Shown one piece after another: positions 22,344-31,104 of a stretch of DNA of 64,000 nt. Made by a program: the position numbers and the translations under genes. Numbering within the stretch: position 1 is the first letter of the stretch; each line of letters opens with the position of its first letter. Under the pieces are notes generated by a model. The model did no database searches and was not told the DNA's origin. It saw only the letters and a program-made list of their open reading frames with translations. Origin of the DNA: Pantoea deleyi (GTDB lineage Bacteria > Pseudomonadota > Gammaproteobacteria > Enterobacterales > Enterobacteriaceae); assembly GCF_022647325.1 (NCBI RefSeq), contig NZ_CP071405.1, forward strand, positions 3,534,001 through 3,598,000, written 5' to 3'.

Positions 22344-22919
22344 TTGCAGCGTGAACAGATACTCGAGCATGCCCTGAATGTGCTTGAACAGAACGGCCTC
22401 GCCGCCACCCTCTCACTGGAAACCCTGGCGGGTTCCGGATTATCGTCAGAACAGCTCCAGCTCTTCTGGCCCGACCGTGATGCCCTGCTTTACGATGCGC
22501 TGCGCTATCACGGGCAGCAGATTGAGACCTGGCGACGTCAGATCCTGCTGGATGAGTCGCTGACGCCGGATCAGAAGCTGATGGCGCGTTACGAGGTCCT
22601 GGCTGAGCAGGTCAGTAAAGGCCGTTTCCCCGGCTGCCTGTTTATCGCCGCCTGCAGCTTCTATCCGCAGCCCGACCAGCCCATCCATCAACTGGCGGAA
22701 CAGCAGAAACGTGGCTCCTGGCAATTCACGCATGACATTCTGCTGGATCAGGCGCTGGATAACCCCGCCATGGTGGCCGATCAGATGGAGCTGATCCTGG
22801 AGGGCTGTCTCAGCAAGCTGTTGGTGAAACGAAACGTGCAGGATGTCGCCACCGCCCAGCGGCTGGCGGAGGACGTTTACAGCATCGCGCTCTGCCGCAA
22901 GCATGGTGCGCTGGCCTGA
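22344..22919 (+). CDS. yjdC: YjdC, TetR-family regulator
   Basis: 191 residues, family length. TetR-like N-terminal helix-turn-helix (EQILEHALNVLEQNGLAATL, then LSSEQLQLFWPDRDALLYDAL) and a helical ligand domain. The start is TTG after a good GAGGAGA. Follows dsbD by 64 bases on the same strand and precedes tRNA-Phe, as in E. coli. Target genes unknown. Confidence 0.9.
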   Translation: MQREQILEHALNVLEQNGLAATLSLETLAGSGLSSEQLQLFWPDRDALLYDALRYHGQQIETWRRQILLDESLTPDQKLMARYEVLAEQVSKGRFPGCLFIAACSFYPQPDQPIHQLAEQQKRGSWQFTHDILLDQALDNPAMVADQMELILEGCLSKLLVKRNVQDVATAQRLAEDVYSIALCRKHGALA

Positions 22920-23026
22920 GGTTTTACCGACTCTGACTGAAAATCAGGCAATCAGTCACGTTTCCAGGGGTTTTTTAGTGAAAGCCGTTGACGACCCGCG
23001 GCCTTTACGGTTTAATGCGCCCCGTT

Positions 23027-23102
23027 GCCCGAATAGCTCAGTCGGTAGAGCAGGGGATTGAAAATCCCCGTGTCCCTGGTTCGATTCCGGGTTCGGGCAC
23101 CA
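23027..23102 (+). tRNA. pheU: tRNA-Phe (GAA)
   Basis: 76 bases with CCA encoded. Acceptor GCCCGAA/TTCGGGC, anticodon loop TTGAAAA with GAA, T arm CCTGG/CCGGG. The position after yjdC corresponds to pheU in E. coli, a well-known island insertion site. Everything downstream is accessory, so the 3' half is the probable attL. Confidence 0.99.
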
Positions 23103-23218
23103 CTCTTCAGAGCCTGTTCGTTAAGGGGTGAGATCCTTAACGGGCAAGACAGAGATCCCTTTTCGTCATCGTGCAGGATGAGTCACGTTCGTTCTGCACC
23201 TGGGGTTTAGGGATTAAG

Positions 23219-23252
23219 AATCCGGATGATGTTAGCGCATCATCCGGATTTC
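23219..23252 (+). terminator. Strong hairpin between tRNA-Phe and the integrase
   Basis: Thirteen-base-pair perfect stem AATCCGGATGATG/CATCATCCGGATT with a six-base loop, followed by only a short T tract. It would stop transcription leaving the tRNA gene and isolate the island. Confidence 0.7.
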
Positions 23253-23383
23253 TCGCATCCCGAGTATTTCAGTTACAGGTATTTACCTTTTCATCGCAGT
23301 TATGTCAACGATCTGTAAAGTAAAACCCCGCCTTTTTTCCCTTTTTATTATCAGCTAATTAGAAATTTGGGTTAAGATTAGTC

Positions 23384-24349
23384 TTAAACTCTGAAGGCTT
23401 CTTCAAGGTTATGCCGCAGAAGATCCATGTTAGCTTCAACGTATTCCAGTGTCACCGCCACACTGGAATGTCCCAGCAGCATTTTGACGTCATTCAAGCT
23501 TCGTTCCGGGGTTTTCATTAGATCTGTGGCAATTGTATGCCTGAACCGGTGCGGGCTGATGTCACATTGGCACTCTTTTGACAGCCGCCTGAAAAAAGCC
23601 CGCAGCGGCAGATGATCCATGTTACTGCCTCTGACCGTTTTTTTCTTTATCCGGTTAAACAGGTTAATGTTAAACAGCTGGTCTTTTGATTTTGCCCCTT
23701 TCCAGACCGCCTGCCTGCAAAGCTCCTCCAGACCGGGTCTGAGTTTGTCGGTCACGGGCACACGATGCTCACGGTGGCTTTTAGATCCTTCAGGCCGCAG
23801 TTCAATGACGCCCATGTTCAGGTCAACGTCACACAGCCGGATGTGCAGTAACTGATTCTGCCGCATACCGGTATACTTCAGCGTGTCTATGACCGTCTTC
23901 CAGAACCAGGCCGGTTCCAACGCGTTTGGCCTGACATCAAGTATCCCCAGCTGCTCGAGTTCAACCTTACGTTGCATGGTAATATCGATCTTTCGCATCT
24001 GCTCGCGGGTGAGTGTCTTTTTTCGCTTAAGTTCAGGTTTCACGACCACCCCGTTGAAGGGATTATCCGATAAAGAAATAAGTTTGCTGGCCATCGCGTG
24101 ATTGAATATAGCCCGCATATGCGCAACTTTATTATTCCAGGTCCTTTTGCTCAGCTTCTGTTCGTTAAGCACGTGACGCCGCCATTTAAGGACATCCGTG
24201 CGGGTAACGCTGCCCGGTAATAATGATTCCCCGGCATATTCAGTAAACGTTTTGACGACTTTTTTATAGCTCCATTCTGTTGCTTCCCGGAGAACTTTAT
24301 TAAAAAAGTAATCCTCTAGAATTATATTGAAAGTCACTTTTTCAGACAT
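23384..24349 (-). CDS. int: Tyrosine recombinase (island integrase)
   Basis: 321 residues from MSEKVTFNI; the open frame extends further upstream, but the ATG after GAGG fits the family. Core-binding SAM-like domain (about residues 20-110) and a catalytic domain with Arg in GMRQNQLLHI, HRFRHTIATDLM (H-x-x-R), LLGHSSVAVTLEYV with the nucleophile Tyr. The box set is complete. Its end is 281 bases from tRNA-Phe, typical of an enzyme that integrates at the tRNA 3' end. Confidence 0.93.
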   Translation of the reverse strand: MSEKVTFNIILEDYFFNKVLREATEWSYKKVVKTFTEYAGESLLPGSVTRTDVLKWRRHVLNEQKLSKRTWNNKVAHMRAIFNHAMASKLISLSDNPFNGVVVKPELKRKKTLTREQMRKIDITMQRKVELEQLGILDVRPNALEPAWFWKTVIDTLKYTGMRQNQLLHIRLCDVDLNMGVIELRPEGSKSHREHRVPVTDKLRPGLEELCRQAVWKGAKSKDQLFNINLFNRIKKKTVRGSNMDHLPLRAFFRRLSKECQCDISPHRFRHTIATDLMKTPERSLNDVKMLLGHSSVAVTLEYVEANMDLLRHNLEEAFRV

Positions 24350-24377
24350 GACAGCCTCAGTGTTATTAACCCTGTAA

Positions 24378-25931
24378 TTACTCCCGCCGTGGCGAAAGCC
24401 ATATACTGTCCGCAGGACAGCTTCCTCTTTTAAATATAATTTCGGGCCGTACCATATATCCCGACAGGCTGGTAAAACGACCGCTTTTATCCGGCGAGTC
24501 GTATTTATGGTAATGGTATAACCCTTTCCCATTTCGTGAATGATGAAGTCCCAGCGCCTCAAAACTTTTCTGCAACCTGTTTTTGTCGGCGTTATTCTCT
24601 GGCTTTGAAGCAATGAATTTAAAGAAAACGTCCGGCGACACCAGAAAGACAAAACCGGCCAGGACGTGCAGCGGACTGTCACGCTCGTTTACCGTCAGCG
24701 TGCCACCTTCAACGCTTTCCCTCAGCCACTCCATAAACCGCTCGCCGTCTGTTGCGGCCGAAACTGCTTCCGTAGTCGCGCTCTGCAGCATGGCACTCGC
24801 TGTTTGCTCAGGCTCTGGCTGAGGCTGCATGTTATCTTCAGCGGTACAGACCGGCGACTGTCCGGCCGTAATGCGGTCCAGTGCGACCAGCAGGTCTGCC
24901 TGCGTATCACTGTCCGCGCCATCAGGGGCTGACTCATCCGGGGCAGAACCTGTATCAATGCTGTCCAGGGCCGACACTAGTGCCGTGATGACCGGGGGGG
25001 CATTCTCTGCCCCTCCTGACCCATCGCCTGACTGAGGTGCAGTATACTTTGCCGCTTTGCTTCCAATCGGTTCTGAAACATTTGCTGAAATGATATGACT
25101 CGACAAAAGGACGGGTGCGATGTGTGCTAAATTTGGTGAAGTTTCAGTCACCTGTACTTCCGGTACGATGCTTACAAATTCCGCTCCGGATGCATCTGAT
25201 AAATTCCCGTAATCCAGTCCGGCTCCCTGCCTTGCCTCAGTAATGATGCCGTACAGCACACCGCTGCGCTCACCCGCCATAAACTGCAGCAGGGAGTGTG
25301 AAATCTCCGGCCAGCGCTGCAGCCACAGCATTCCGGACGCCGGTAACAGCCGTGCGGCCATGTACTGGCCCGTCAGCTGTGATACCTGCACCTCTTTTGC
25401 GGGCCGGATTCGCCACGCGCTGTCCGGCTCCTGCAGGCCCGGATACCACACCCGCCCTTTTTCCGTGGCACCTTCGGCCTGCGTCAGCCAGGCCAGATGA
25501 TGAAACAGCCCCGCCCAGAACACCGCGCAGACCCAGCCCGGCGCCTGCTCAGACTGCTCTTCTGAAGCCGCGCCGGGCGGCAGCATCATGCCCCGGACCA
25601 GCCGGACGGCCCTGACCGCCACGCTTAGGCTCAGGTCGCCAAATCCCCCCGGCCCGGAGTAAGGCCCGCGCCACGCGGCAGGACAGTCCTGTACGCACGC
25701 AAGCAGTGCCTGTGCCGGCTGAAGCCACCAGGCCTCCGTCACGGACTGCGACAGGGGGCTGTTTTCCGCCAGCATTTTCGCAAGCTTACGCCGCTCAGCC
25801 GTCTGCATCAGTTCGCTGCCGGTGAGGACCGGGCGAAACGCCACCTCTTTCACGTCCGTGTTCAGCCGCTGCGCCGCCGGCTTTTGCGTCGTCCTGCCTG
25901 CCAGCCATTTCATTACCCGCACCATCGTCAC
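24378..25931 (-). CDS. TraI_2/MobH-like protein with degenerate relaxase motifs
   Basis: 517 residues. The N-terminal part aligns by pattern with the TraI_2 domain of ICE-type MobH relaxases (GPYSGPGGFGDLSLSVAVRA), and the C-terminal 110 residues match the TraI_2_C domain (LHVLAGFVFLVSPDVFFKF to SGYMVRPEIIF). In active MobH proteins the first stretch carries a histidine (pattern HSLEVA) followed by an HD pair. Here these read LSLSVA and FHHLAW. It is likely an inactive or repurposed paralogue. Adjacent to the integrase, the usual ICE arrangement. Confidence 0.7.
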   Translation of the reverse strand: MTMVRVMKWLAGRTTQKPAAQRLNTDVKEVAFRPVLTGSELMQTAERRKLAKMLAENSPLSQSVTEAWWLQPAQALLACVQDCPAAWRGPYSGPGGFGDLSLSVAVRAVRLVRGMMLPPGAASEEQSEQAPGWVCAVFWAGLFHHLAWLTQAEGATEKGRVWYPGLQEPDSAWRIRPAKEVQVSQLTGQYMAARLLPASGMLWLQRWPEISHSLLQFMAGERSGVLYGIITEARQGAGLDYGNLSDASGAEFVSIVPEVQVTETSPNLAHIAPVLLSSHIISANVSEPIGSKAAKYTAPQSGDGSGGAENAPPVITALVSALDSIDTGSAPDESAPDGADSDTQADLLVALDRITAGQSPVCTAEDNMQPQPEPEQTASAMLQSATTEAVSAATDGERFMEWLRESVEGGTLTVNERDSPLHVLAGFVFLVSPDVFFKFIASKPENNADKNRLQKSFEALGLHHSRNGKGLYHYHKYDSPDKSGRFTSLSGYMVRPEIIFKRGSCPADSIWLSPRRE

Positions 25932-25992
25932 TGCCTTTCATTCTGCTTCAGAAATGACGTAACGCTATGAGACCGGGCGTGGTTTGCAACCC

Positions 25993-26080
25993 TAAACCCT
26001 TTTCTGCCTCAGGCAGACATCCCGCTTGCTTTAATTTTTCATACCGGATTCAGGGTTTACGACGGACGCCGTTAACGTCC
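25993..26080. other. Hairpin cluster between divergent genes, possible oriT
   Basis: In the 195 bases between the TraI-like gene and the next gene lie TAAACCC...GGGTTTA (25993-25999/26053-26059), CTGCCT-C-AGGCAG (26004-26016) and GGACG...CGTCC (26064-26068/26076-26080). Nested inverted repeats beside a relaxase-type gene are what an origin of transfer looks like, but no nic consensus can be named. Confidence 0.3.
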
Positions 26081-26126
26081 CGTGCTTCGCTGTGCGCACC
26101 ATCCGTTAATCAAACTGAACACACCC

Positions 26127-26675
26127 ATGCAGCAACGTCTGGTTATCCTGACCCTCTTTCTCTGGCTGGCGCTCACGCTCGCTTTCAGCCTGCTGACCCC
26201 GGCCGGTCCGTGCAGCGCTTTGACGCTCTGGATGCTGACGGCCGCCTCGCCGTTTATGCTCAGGCCGCTCGACTGGTTCACCCGTCAGTTGCTCAGGAAA
26301 CCCTGTATGCTGAGCCGCAGAAAACGCATCACCGTGCACCTGTCTCCCTGGCAGCCCACCGTGGGACTGACGCCTGAGCGCGTGAGCTGGTTCTGGTCAG
26401 GCGTGTATGAGGCGGTAGAATCCGCACTGCAGGAGGGAAAGACCATTGTCATTGCCTCGCACCTGCTGACGCCGGTGCGGGCAGCCAGACTCAGGGCGTA
26501 CCTGACGGCGCAGGGCTGGTCTTACCGCAGCCGGCTGACGAGTGTCCCTTTCCGGGACGCTGCCCGCGCCCTGATGCAGCTGGAAATTCTGTTCAGGCAG
26601 TGGCGCTGGCGCTGCCCGTTACGCAGCGAATGGCCAGTAATGCTGCTGCGGAAATCTTCTGAACCGGAAAAATAA
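26127..26675 (+). CDS. Unrecognised membrane-associated protein
   Basis: 182 residues from the internal ATG (MQQRLVILTLFLWLALTLAF). Two hydrophobic segments near residues 4-25 and 32-50 (LTLWMLTAASPFMLRPL), then a basic cytoplasmic part (TIVIASHLLTPVRAARLRAY, LTSVPFRDAARAL). No family recognised. Divergent from the TraI-like gene, so probably a conjugation accessory. The longer frame from 26082 has no better start. Confidence 0.6.
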   Translation: MQQRLVILTLFLWLALTLAFSLLTPAGPCSALTLWMLTAASPFMLRPLDWFTRQLLRKPCMLSRRKRITVHLSPWQPTVGLTPERVSWFWSGVYEAVESALQEGKTIVIASHLLTPVRAARLRAYLTAQGWSYRSRLTSVPFRDAARALMQLEILFRQWRWRCPLRSEWPVMLLRKSSEPEK

Positions 26676-26847
26676 TTTCGGCTGTCAGGCCGGAAAGGAA
26701 TTATTCACACTGAATACATGCCTGTATTCGATCTGAACGATCGAAATATCGCGTTATACAGCCCCCGGTTCTGCCAGGTACTGTATTCACACCGGCTACA
26801 AAAAGATTAACAAACTATTTTCTCATTCATCCAGCACCAGGGCTTTT

Positions 26848-27837
26848 ATGAAACGTATGAACCTGACAGAAATACTCTCCCGCGTCGCCCTGGAGCAGAC
26901 CGACGGGCAGAGGCAGCTGCTGACGCAGTTCGCAGAGGGAAAAAAGACCGGCAGTCCGCCCGTGGCCATACGTTTCCGTCCGGCATCACGGGAATTTCTG
27001 CACCAGGTGTCACGTAACCTCGGTATCTCGGTCTCTGAACTGGTCAATGTCATCATCGAGGGCGTCATGACTGAAACGACGGCGCCCCGCAAAGCCACGG
27101 TAAACCGCGTTTATGAGCGCTTCTGGCACCTGATGGACCGCCACGGCCTTGATGTGGCGCAGGTGGCTACACTGCTCTCTGAGCTGAATATCGGCATGAG
27201 CGTGCTGGAGAACCGTGAGCGCACGCTCGATCACCTGATCCTGCCTGTACTTGAGCAGCTTGCATCATGGTTCTGTGTTCAGTCCGGCTGGCTCGCCGGT
27301 GAAAACATTGCTCCGGTGGAGATTATTGCACTCCGGGACGTCTGGCAGGCTGCTGAATGCCTTCTGCCGCACAAAGGTGCAGCGGTTCAGTCCTTATGTT
27401 TTTTCAGGCGAGAGCATGATACCGGTCAGCTAGGGCTTAATTCCGACGACGAGATACTAATCGCAGCGACCCGGATTAAATACATTAATGGCCTGTCTTT
27501 TGAAAATAATTACTTCACCGGCGTGATACCGCACTCCGTTATCAGTGAATCAGACACAAATGCTTTTATCTCGTTCTGCGAATTGCTGCGGCTGAAAAGC
27601 AGGATTGCTGAAATTTCATTCCGCAAATTACCGCGCGGGATATTTGACATTCTGAGAGAGGGTTCTGAATTACTTCTCCCGATCTCATCTGCCATTGAAG
27701 AAATCATTAATCGCCAGCAAAAAATCAGCTCAAAATTCAAGTGGAGCGAGGAGGAACTGCAACCGAAAAGAAACCCGGCGTTTCATATTACGCCTGAGTG
27801 GGAGGACTATCTGAAAGAAGTCATGAGCTTTGGTTAA
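26848..27837 (+). CDS. Unrecognised island protein with a CopG/RHH-like N-terminus
   Basis: 329 residues. Residues about 38-75 (PVAIRFRPASREFLHQVSRN, then ISVSELVNVIIEGVM) have the strand-helix-helix pattern of ribbon-helix-helix DNA-binding proteins. The rest is mixed helix/strand with no catalytic motif I recognise. Codon use becomes more AT-rich in the last third. Could be an element-specific regulator. Confidence 0.6.
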   Translation: MKRMNLTEILSRVALEQTDGQRQLLTQFAEGKKTGSPPVAIRFRPASREFLHQVSRNLGISVSELVNVIIEGVMTETTAPRKATVNRVYERFWHLMDRHGLDVAQVATLLSELNIGMSVLENRERTLDHLILPVLEQLASWFCVQSGWLAGENIAPVEIIALRDVWQAAECLLPHKGAAVQSLCFFRREHDTGQLGLNSDDEILIAATRIKYINGLSFENNYFTGVIPHSVISESDTNAFISFCELLRLKSRIAEISFRKLPRGIFDILREGSELLLPISSAIEEIINRQQKISSKFKWSEEELQPKRNPAFHITPEWEDYLKEVMSFG

Positions 27838-27932
27838 CCGTATTTAAATAACAAAAATCAGGCCTGTTTATTTATTTGGTGCATCAGCACCAGGGAAACC
27901 CCTTTGTCAAAAACAAGAAAAGGAAATAACTG

Positions 27933-29138
27933 ATGAAAGCAAAACTGTTAACACGCAGCATTATTCTGGCATTACTGGCTTCAGCCGTGCCGTCAGTCAA
28001 TGCCGCAACCACCTGGACCGAGGCGCGTAACGATGCCATGGGGGGAACGGGCGTGGCTTCTTCAAATTATCTGGCCGCTGCGCTGGCCAATCCCGCTCTG
28101 ATGACCCGCCACGATGGAAGTGACCACGTTGGACTCATCCTGCCGGGCGTGGGGGCACAAATCAGCGATCCGGATAACCTGCGTGACGGACTGAACAGGG
28201 TAAAAGCCACCTTTGACGACTTCCGCGATTCAGCGGGCACCGGAAACAGTTCACGACAGGCGGCTGCGCTGAAACAATCTCTGCAGGACGTTGACGGCGA
28301 CAGCGGGCACGCCAGCGCCGGGCTTTCTGCGGTGATTGCCATTCCGAATGACACCCTCCCTTTCGCCTTTGTGGCAAAGGGCTGGGGACAGGCGAAGGTC
28401 CGCACCGATATCACACAGCGTGACCTGGCGTATCTCGATGCGGCACAGAGCGGCATTTTCTCGCCGACCCAGGCGGATATTGACCAGATGACCTCGCGGG
28501 CTCAGGGCGTTGCCGCACTGGTCACGGAATACGGTATCGCTGCAGCGCATCAGTTTACCCTGGGCGACACGCCGGTTTCTGTAGGCATCACGCCAAAGGT
28601 CCAGCGCGTGGATACCTGGAACTACAACGTTTCCGTCGGTAACTACAGCGCGTCAGATTTCCGCAGCGGTGACTGGAAGCGTACAGAAAGCGGCGCAAAC
28701 GTCGACATAGGCTTTGCGGCTCAGCTGACGCCAGAGTGGACCGTCGGACTGACCGGACAGAACCTTGTATCACGTAACGTTAATACCCGCGAAATCAACG
28801 GCATCACTGACACTTTCCAGATCCGCCCGCAGGCGACTGCCGGCACGGCGTGGAGCAACGGTTTTGTCACGATGGCCACAGACGTTGACCTGACTCCGGC
28901 CAGCGGTTTTGCCTCGGATGAAAAAGCACAGTATGTTGGCGTGGGCGCCGAGCTGAATGCCTGGGACTGGGCGCAACTGCGTGCCGGTTACCGTGCAGAC
29001 ATGCGTAACAGCGATCGGAGCATGTTTACCGCCGGCGTGGGGATTTCACCTTTCAATGTGGTGCATCTCGACCTGACCGGCATGGCCGGTACAGACCGTA
29101 GCTACGGTGCTGCCGCGCAGCTTTCTTTCACTTTCTGA
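27933..29138 (+). CDS. traF: TraF-type conjugal transfer protein (TraF_2)
   Basis: 401 residues. Signal peptide ending SVNA, then ARNDAMGGTGVASSNYLAAA, an outer-membrane-protein-like start, and a beta-rich body ending in Phe (AAQLSFTF). This pattern matches the TraF_2 family of conjugative elements, predicted as an outer-membrane or periplasmic accessory of the mating apparatus. The rest of the type IV secretion machinery is not nearby, so transfer genes are missing or far away. Confidence 0.75.
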   Translation: MKAKLLTRSIILALLASAVPSVNAATTWTEARNDAMGGTGVASSNYLAAALANPALMTRHDGSDHVGLILPGVGAQISDPDNLRDGLNRVKATFDDFRDSAGTGNSSRQAAALKQSLQDVDGDSGHASAGLSAVIAIPNDTLPFAFVAKGWGQAKVRTDITQRDLAYLDAAQSGIFSPTQADIDQMTSRAQGVAALVTEYGIAAAHQFTLGDTPVSVGITPKVQRVDTWNYNVSVGNYSASDFRSGDWKRTESGANVDIGFAAQLTPEWTVGLTGQNLVSRNVNTREINGITDTFQIRPQATAGTAWSNGFVTMATDVDLTPASGFASDEKAQYVGVGAELNAWDWAQLRAGYRADMRNSDRSMFTAGVGISPFNVVHLDLTGMAGTDRSYGAAAQLSFTF

Positions 29139-29185
29139 CGCACACGGGCTGCCGGGTGCAGCCCGCCCCTGAACCGGAGAATATC

Positions 29186-29740
29186 ATGTCAAAAAAAAAC
29201 CTTACTCTCTCCTCCATTGTGCTGGCGACCACGCTCAGCGGCTGCAGCAGCTTCATGAACGGCTTAGGCCAGTTCGGTTCGCTGAATGACGGTCATCAAA
29301 TGCCTACAGATATAAAAGGCCAGACCACGCCTGAAAAACGCAATCAGATCAGCGATGCCTATGGGCCGGTTCTCATACCAGCCGATACGGTGGCCATGCG
29401 CCTGAAGGAAAAGTTCGGCTTCGTCTCAGACGGGGATGTGGCTGCCGCGCGCAACAGCGGACAGGGGAATGCGGGCTGGTCAGCCTCGGCCATTTCTGAA
29501 GGCACCAGCTGGTCGGCAGAGCCTGGCAGCTATTATCGTATGTCCAGAAACTGGGCGGGAAATGACAGGTTGACGATTGAAGTTCGCCGGACGTTCAAAG
29601 GCACGGGTTCAACCGGCAACAAAGCGGGAAGCTTTGTTGTATCAACGTATATCTCATCCGATCCGAAGCACGTCACTGATACCTGGACGAAGCGTCTTTT
29701 CAGTCAGATTCATGCGGCAGTTCGTGGTGAAGCTGATTAA
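29186..29740 (+). CDS. Predicted lipoprotein next to TraF
   Basis: 184 residues starting MSKKNLTLSSIVLAT, lipobox LSGC at residue 23. The body has no recognised domain (DTVAMRLKEKFGFVSDGDVA, then an RNWAGNDRLTIEVRRTFKG segment). It follows traF by 47 bases with a GGAG ribosome binding site, and the two probably form one unit. Confidence 0.75.
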   Translation: MSKKNLTLSSIVLATTLSGCSSFMNGLGQFGSLNDGHQMPTDIKGQTTPEKRNQISDAYGPVLIPADTVAMRLKEKFGFVSDGDVAAARNSGQGNAGWSASAISEGTSWSAEPGSYYRMSRNWAGNDRLTIEVRRTFKGTGSTGNKAGSFVVSTYISSDPKHVTDTWTKRLFSQIHAAVRGEAD

Positions 29741-30160
29741 GTTTATGATTAATATGTGTTAACCCCAAAAAAATCGAGATTCTAAAATATCTTCCCTAGG
29801 CTTTTTTTTTTGGAAAAGACAGAAATTACAATTCAAGCTTAGCGACATTTAAGGGCTATGAAGGTGCTTTCTGTCTCATCCTTCTACGTGCCGCAGCAAA
29901 GTGGTTAGTGAATTTCATATGCGCAACACGGATGTCGTTAAGCCCTCTCTTTGTTAAAAACCATTCACCCTATGTCATACTTCACATTTAATTGAGTGCA
30001 TACTTTAATTTTGTTGATGATTGCCCAGAAATGAGTATATAATCTAATGAAAATAATTATGCTTATGCAATCTTTCCCCCTTTCTCTGCATTTTATCTGG
30101 TAACTTTATTTCAGATGTAAGTTTCTATGAATTTATTTTATTTAAAATAAGGATTTTGGA
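29741..30160. other. Gene-free AT-rich stretch before the SIR2 gene
   Basis: 420 bases with a sharp drop in GC. No ORF of note, no IS end recognised. It probably carries the SIR2 promoter, and the left edge of the defence insertion should lie here. Confidence 0.5.
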
Positions 30161-31054
30161 ATGGCATTAGAATGTGCACAAAAAGAAGATTTAATCAGGC
30201 GTCTGTCTAACACCTCTGAAGTTTCATTCGTTTTCGGCTCTGCTTTAACTGGCCGACGTGGTGAAGTAGGTATATTAGAACCTGATGGTGTCGTTTCATT
30301 TATAAAAAATAAAATGTATGAAGAGGGTTATCAGGAACCTTTTGATAATTATATGGATAGCGACTCCGAGGCAATTCCATATCAGTTAGCATTTGAGTTT
30401 GTGTCCAAGAATTATGGTGCTGATGGAATTCAAAACATTATTAATGAAATTGTTAGCCTTAATATAGATCCTTCTACTGGAAAACAAAAGATCCCTAATT
30501 CTGTGAAAGATTTTGTGACAGCAATCAAGGAAGGAAAATTAAAAGTAAAATATATCATTACAACTAATTTTGATACATTAATTGAAGATGCGTTGTCTCT
30601 AGAAAAAATTCCTTATAACAGCATTAGTATTGTTTCGGACTCAACCATAAATGAGAACGCCAATGATGAATTGACAATAGTTCATATCCATGGCGTATGG
30701 ACCAAAGGCGATACAATGCATACTCGCAATCAATTAAATCAAAGGCGTGTTAAGATAGAGGAATCTATAAGAAATATTTTAGATGGTCATACTGTTTGTA
30801 TGATGGCATATGGGGGGTGGGAGGATAGCTTTACTAGAACCCTTATTGCAATAATGAACAACCATTCATTAAAATACTCACTTATCTGGTGTTTTTATTC
30901 TGATAAAGAAGATGATATAAATAAAAACTATGGAAGATTCGAAGGTATTTTTAAGGATGCTATAAGTAGAGAACGCATACATTTTTACAAAAACGTTGAC
31001 TGCAACACTATCTTCAACTCTCTAAAAAAGGAAGCTGTCAGAATAAAAAAGTAG
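30161..31054 (+). CDS. SIR2-like (NADase-type) defence protein
   Basis: 297 residues, a stand-alone SIR2-fold domain. Nucleotide loop FVFGSALTGRRG, catalytic Asn in ITTNFDTLIEDAL (about residue 132) and catalytic His in IVHIHGVW (about residue 172) are present, as is a late MMAYGGWEDSF stretch. SIR2 domains in phage defence systems (Thoeris, Avs, DSR, SIR2-APAZ) destroy NAD on infection. Very AT-rich compared with neighbours. The next gene, 50 bases on, is a STAND-like protein that could be its sensor. Confidence 0.85.
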   Translation: MALECAQKEDLIRRLSNTSEVSFVFGSALTGRRGEVGILEPDGVVSFIKNKMYEEGYQEPFDNYMDSDSEAIPYQLAFEFVSKNYGADGIQNIINEIVSLNIDPSTGKQKIPNSVKDFVTAIKEGKLKVKYIITTNFDTLIEDALSLEKIPYNSISIVSDSTINENANDELTIVHIHGVWTKGDTMHTRNQLNQRRVKIEESIRNILDGHTVCMMAYGGWEDSFTRTLIAIMNNHSLKYSLIWCFYSDKEDDINKNYGRFEGIFKDAISRERIHFYKNVDCNTIFNSLKKEAVRIKK

Positions 31055-31104
31055 TATGTTCGCCAGTCACTTTAAATACGACTAGCGAATTAAACTATTT
31101 TTAC

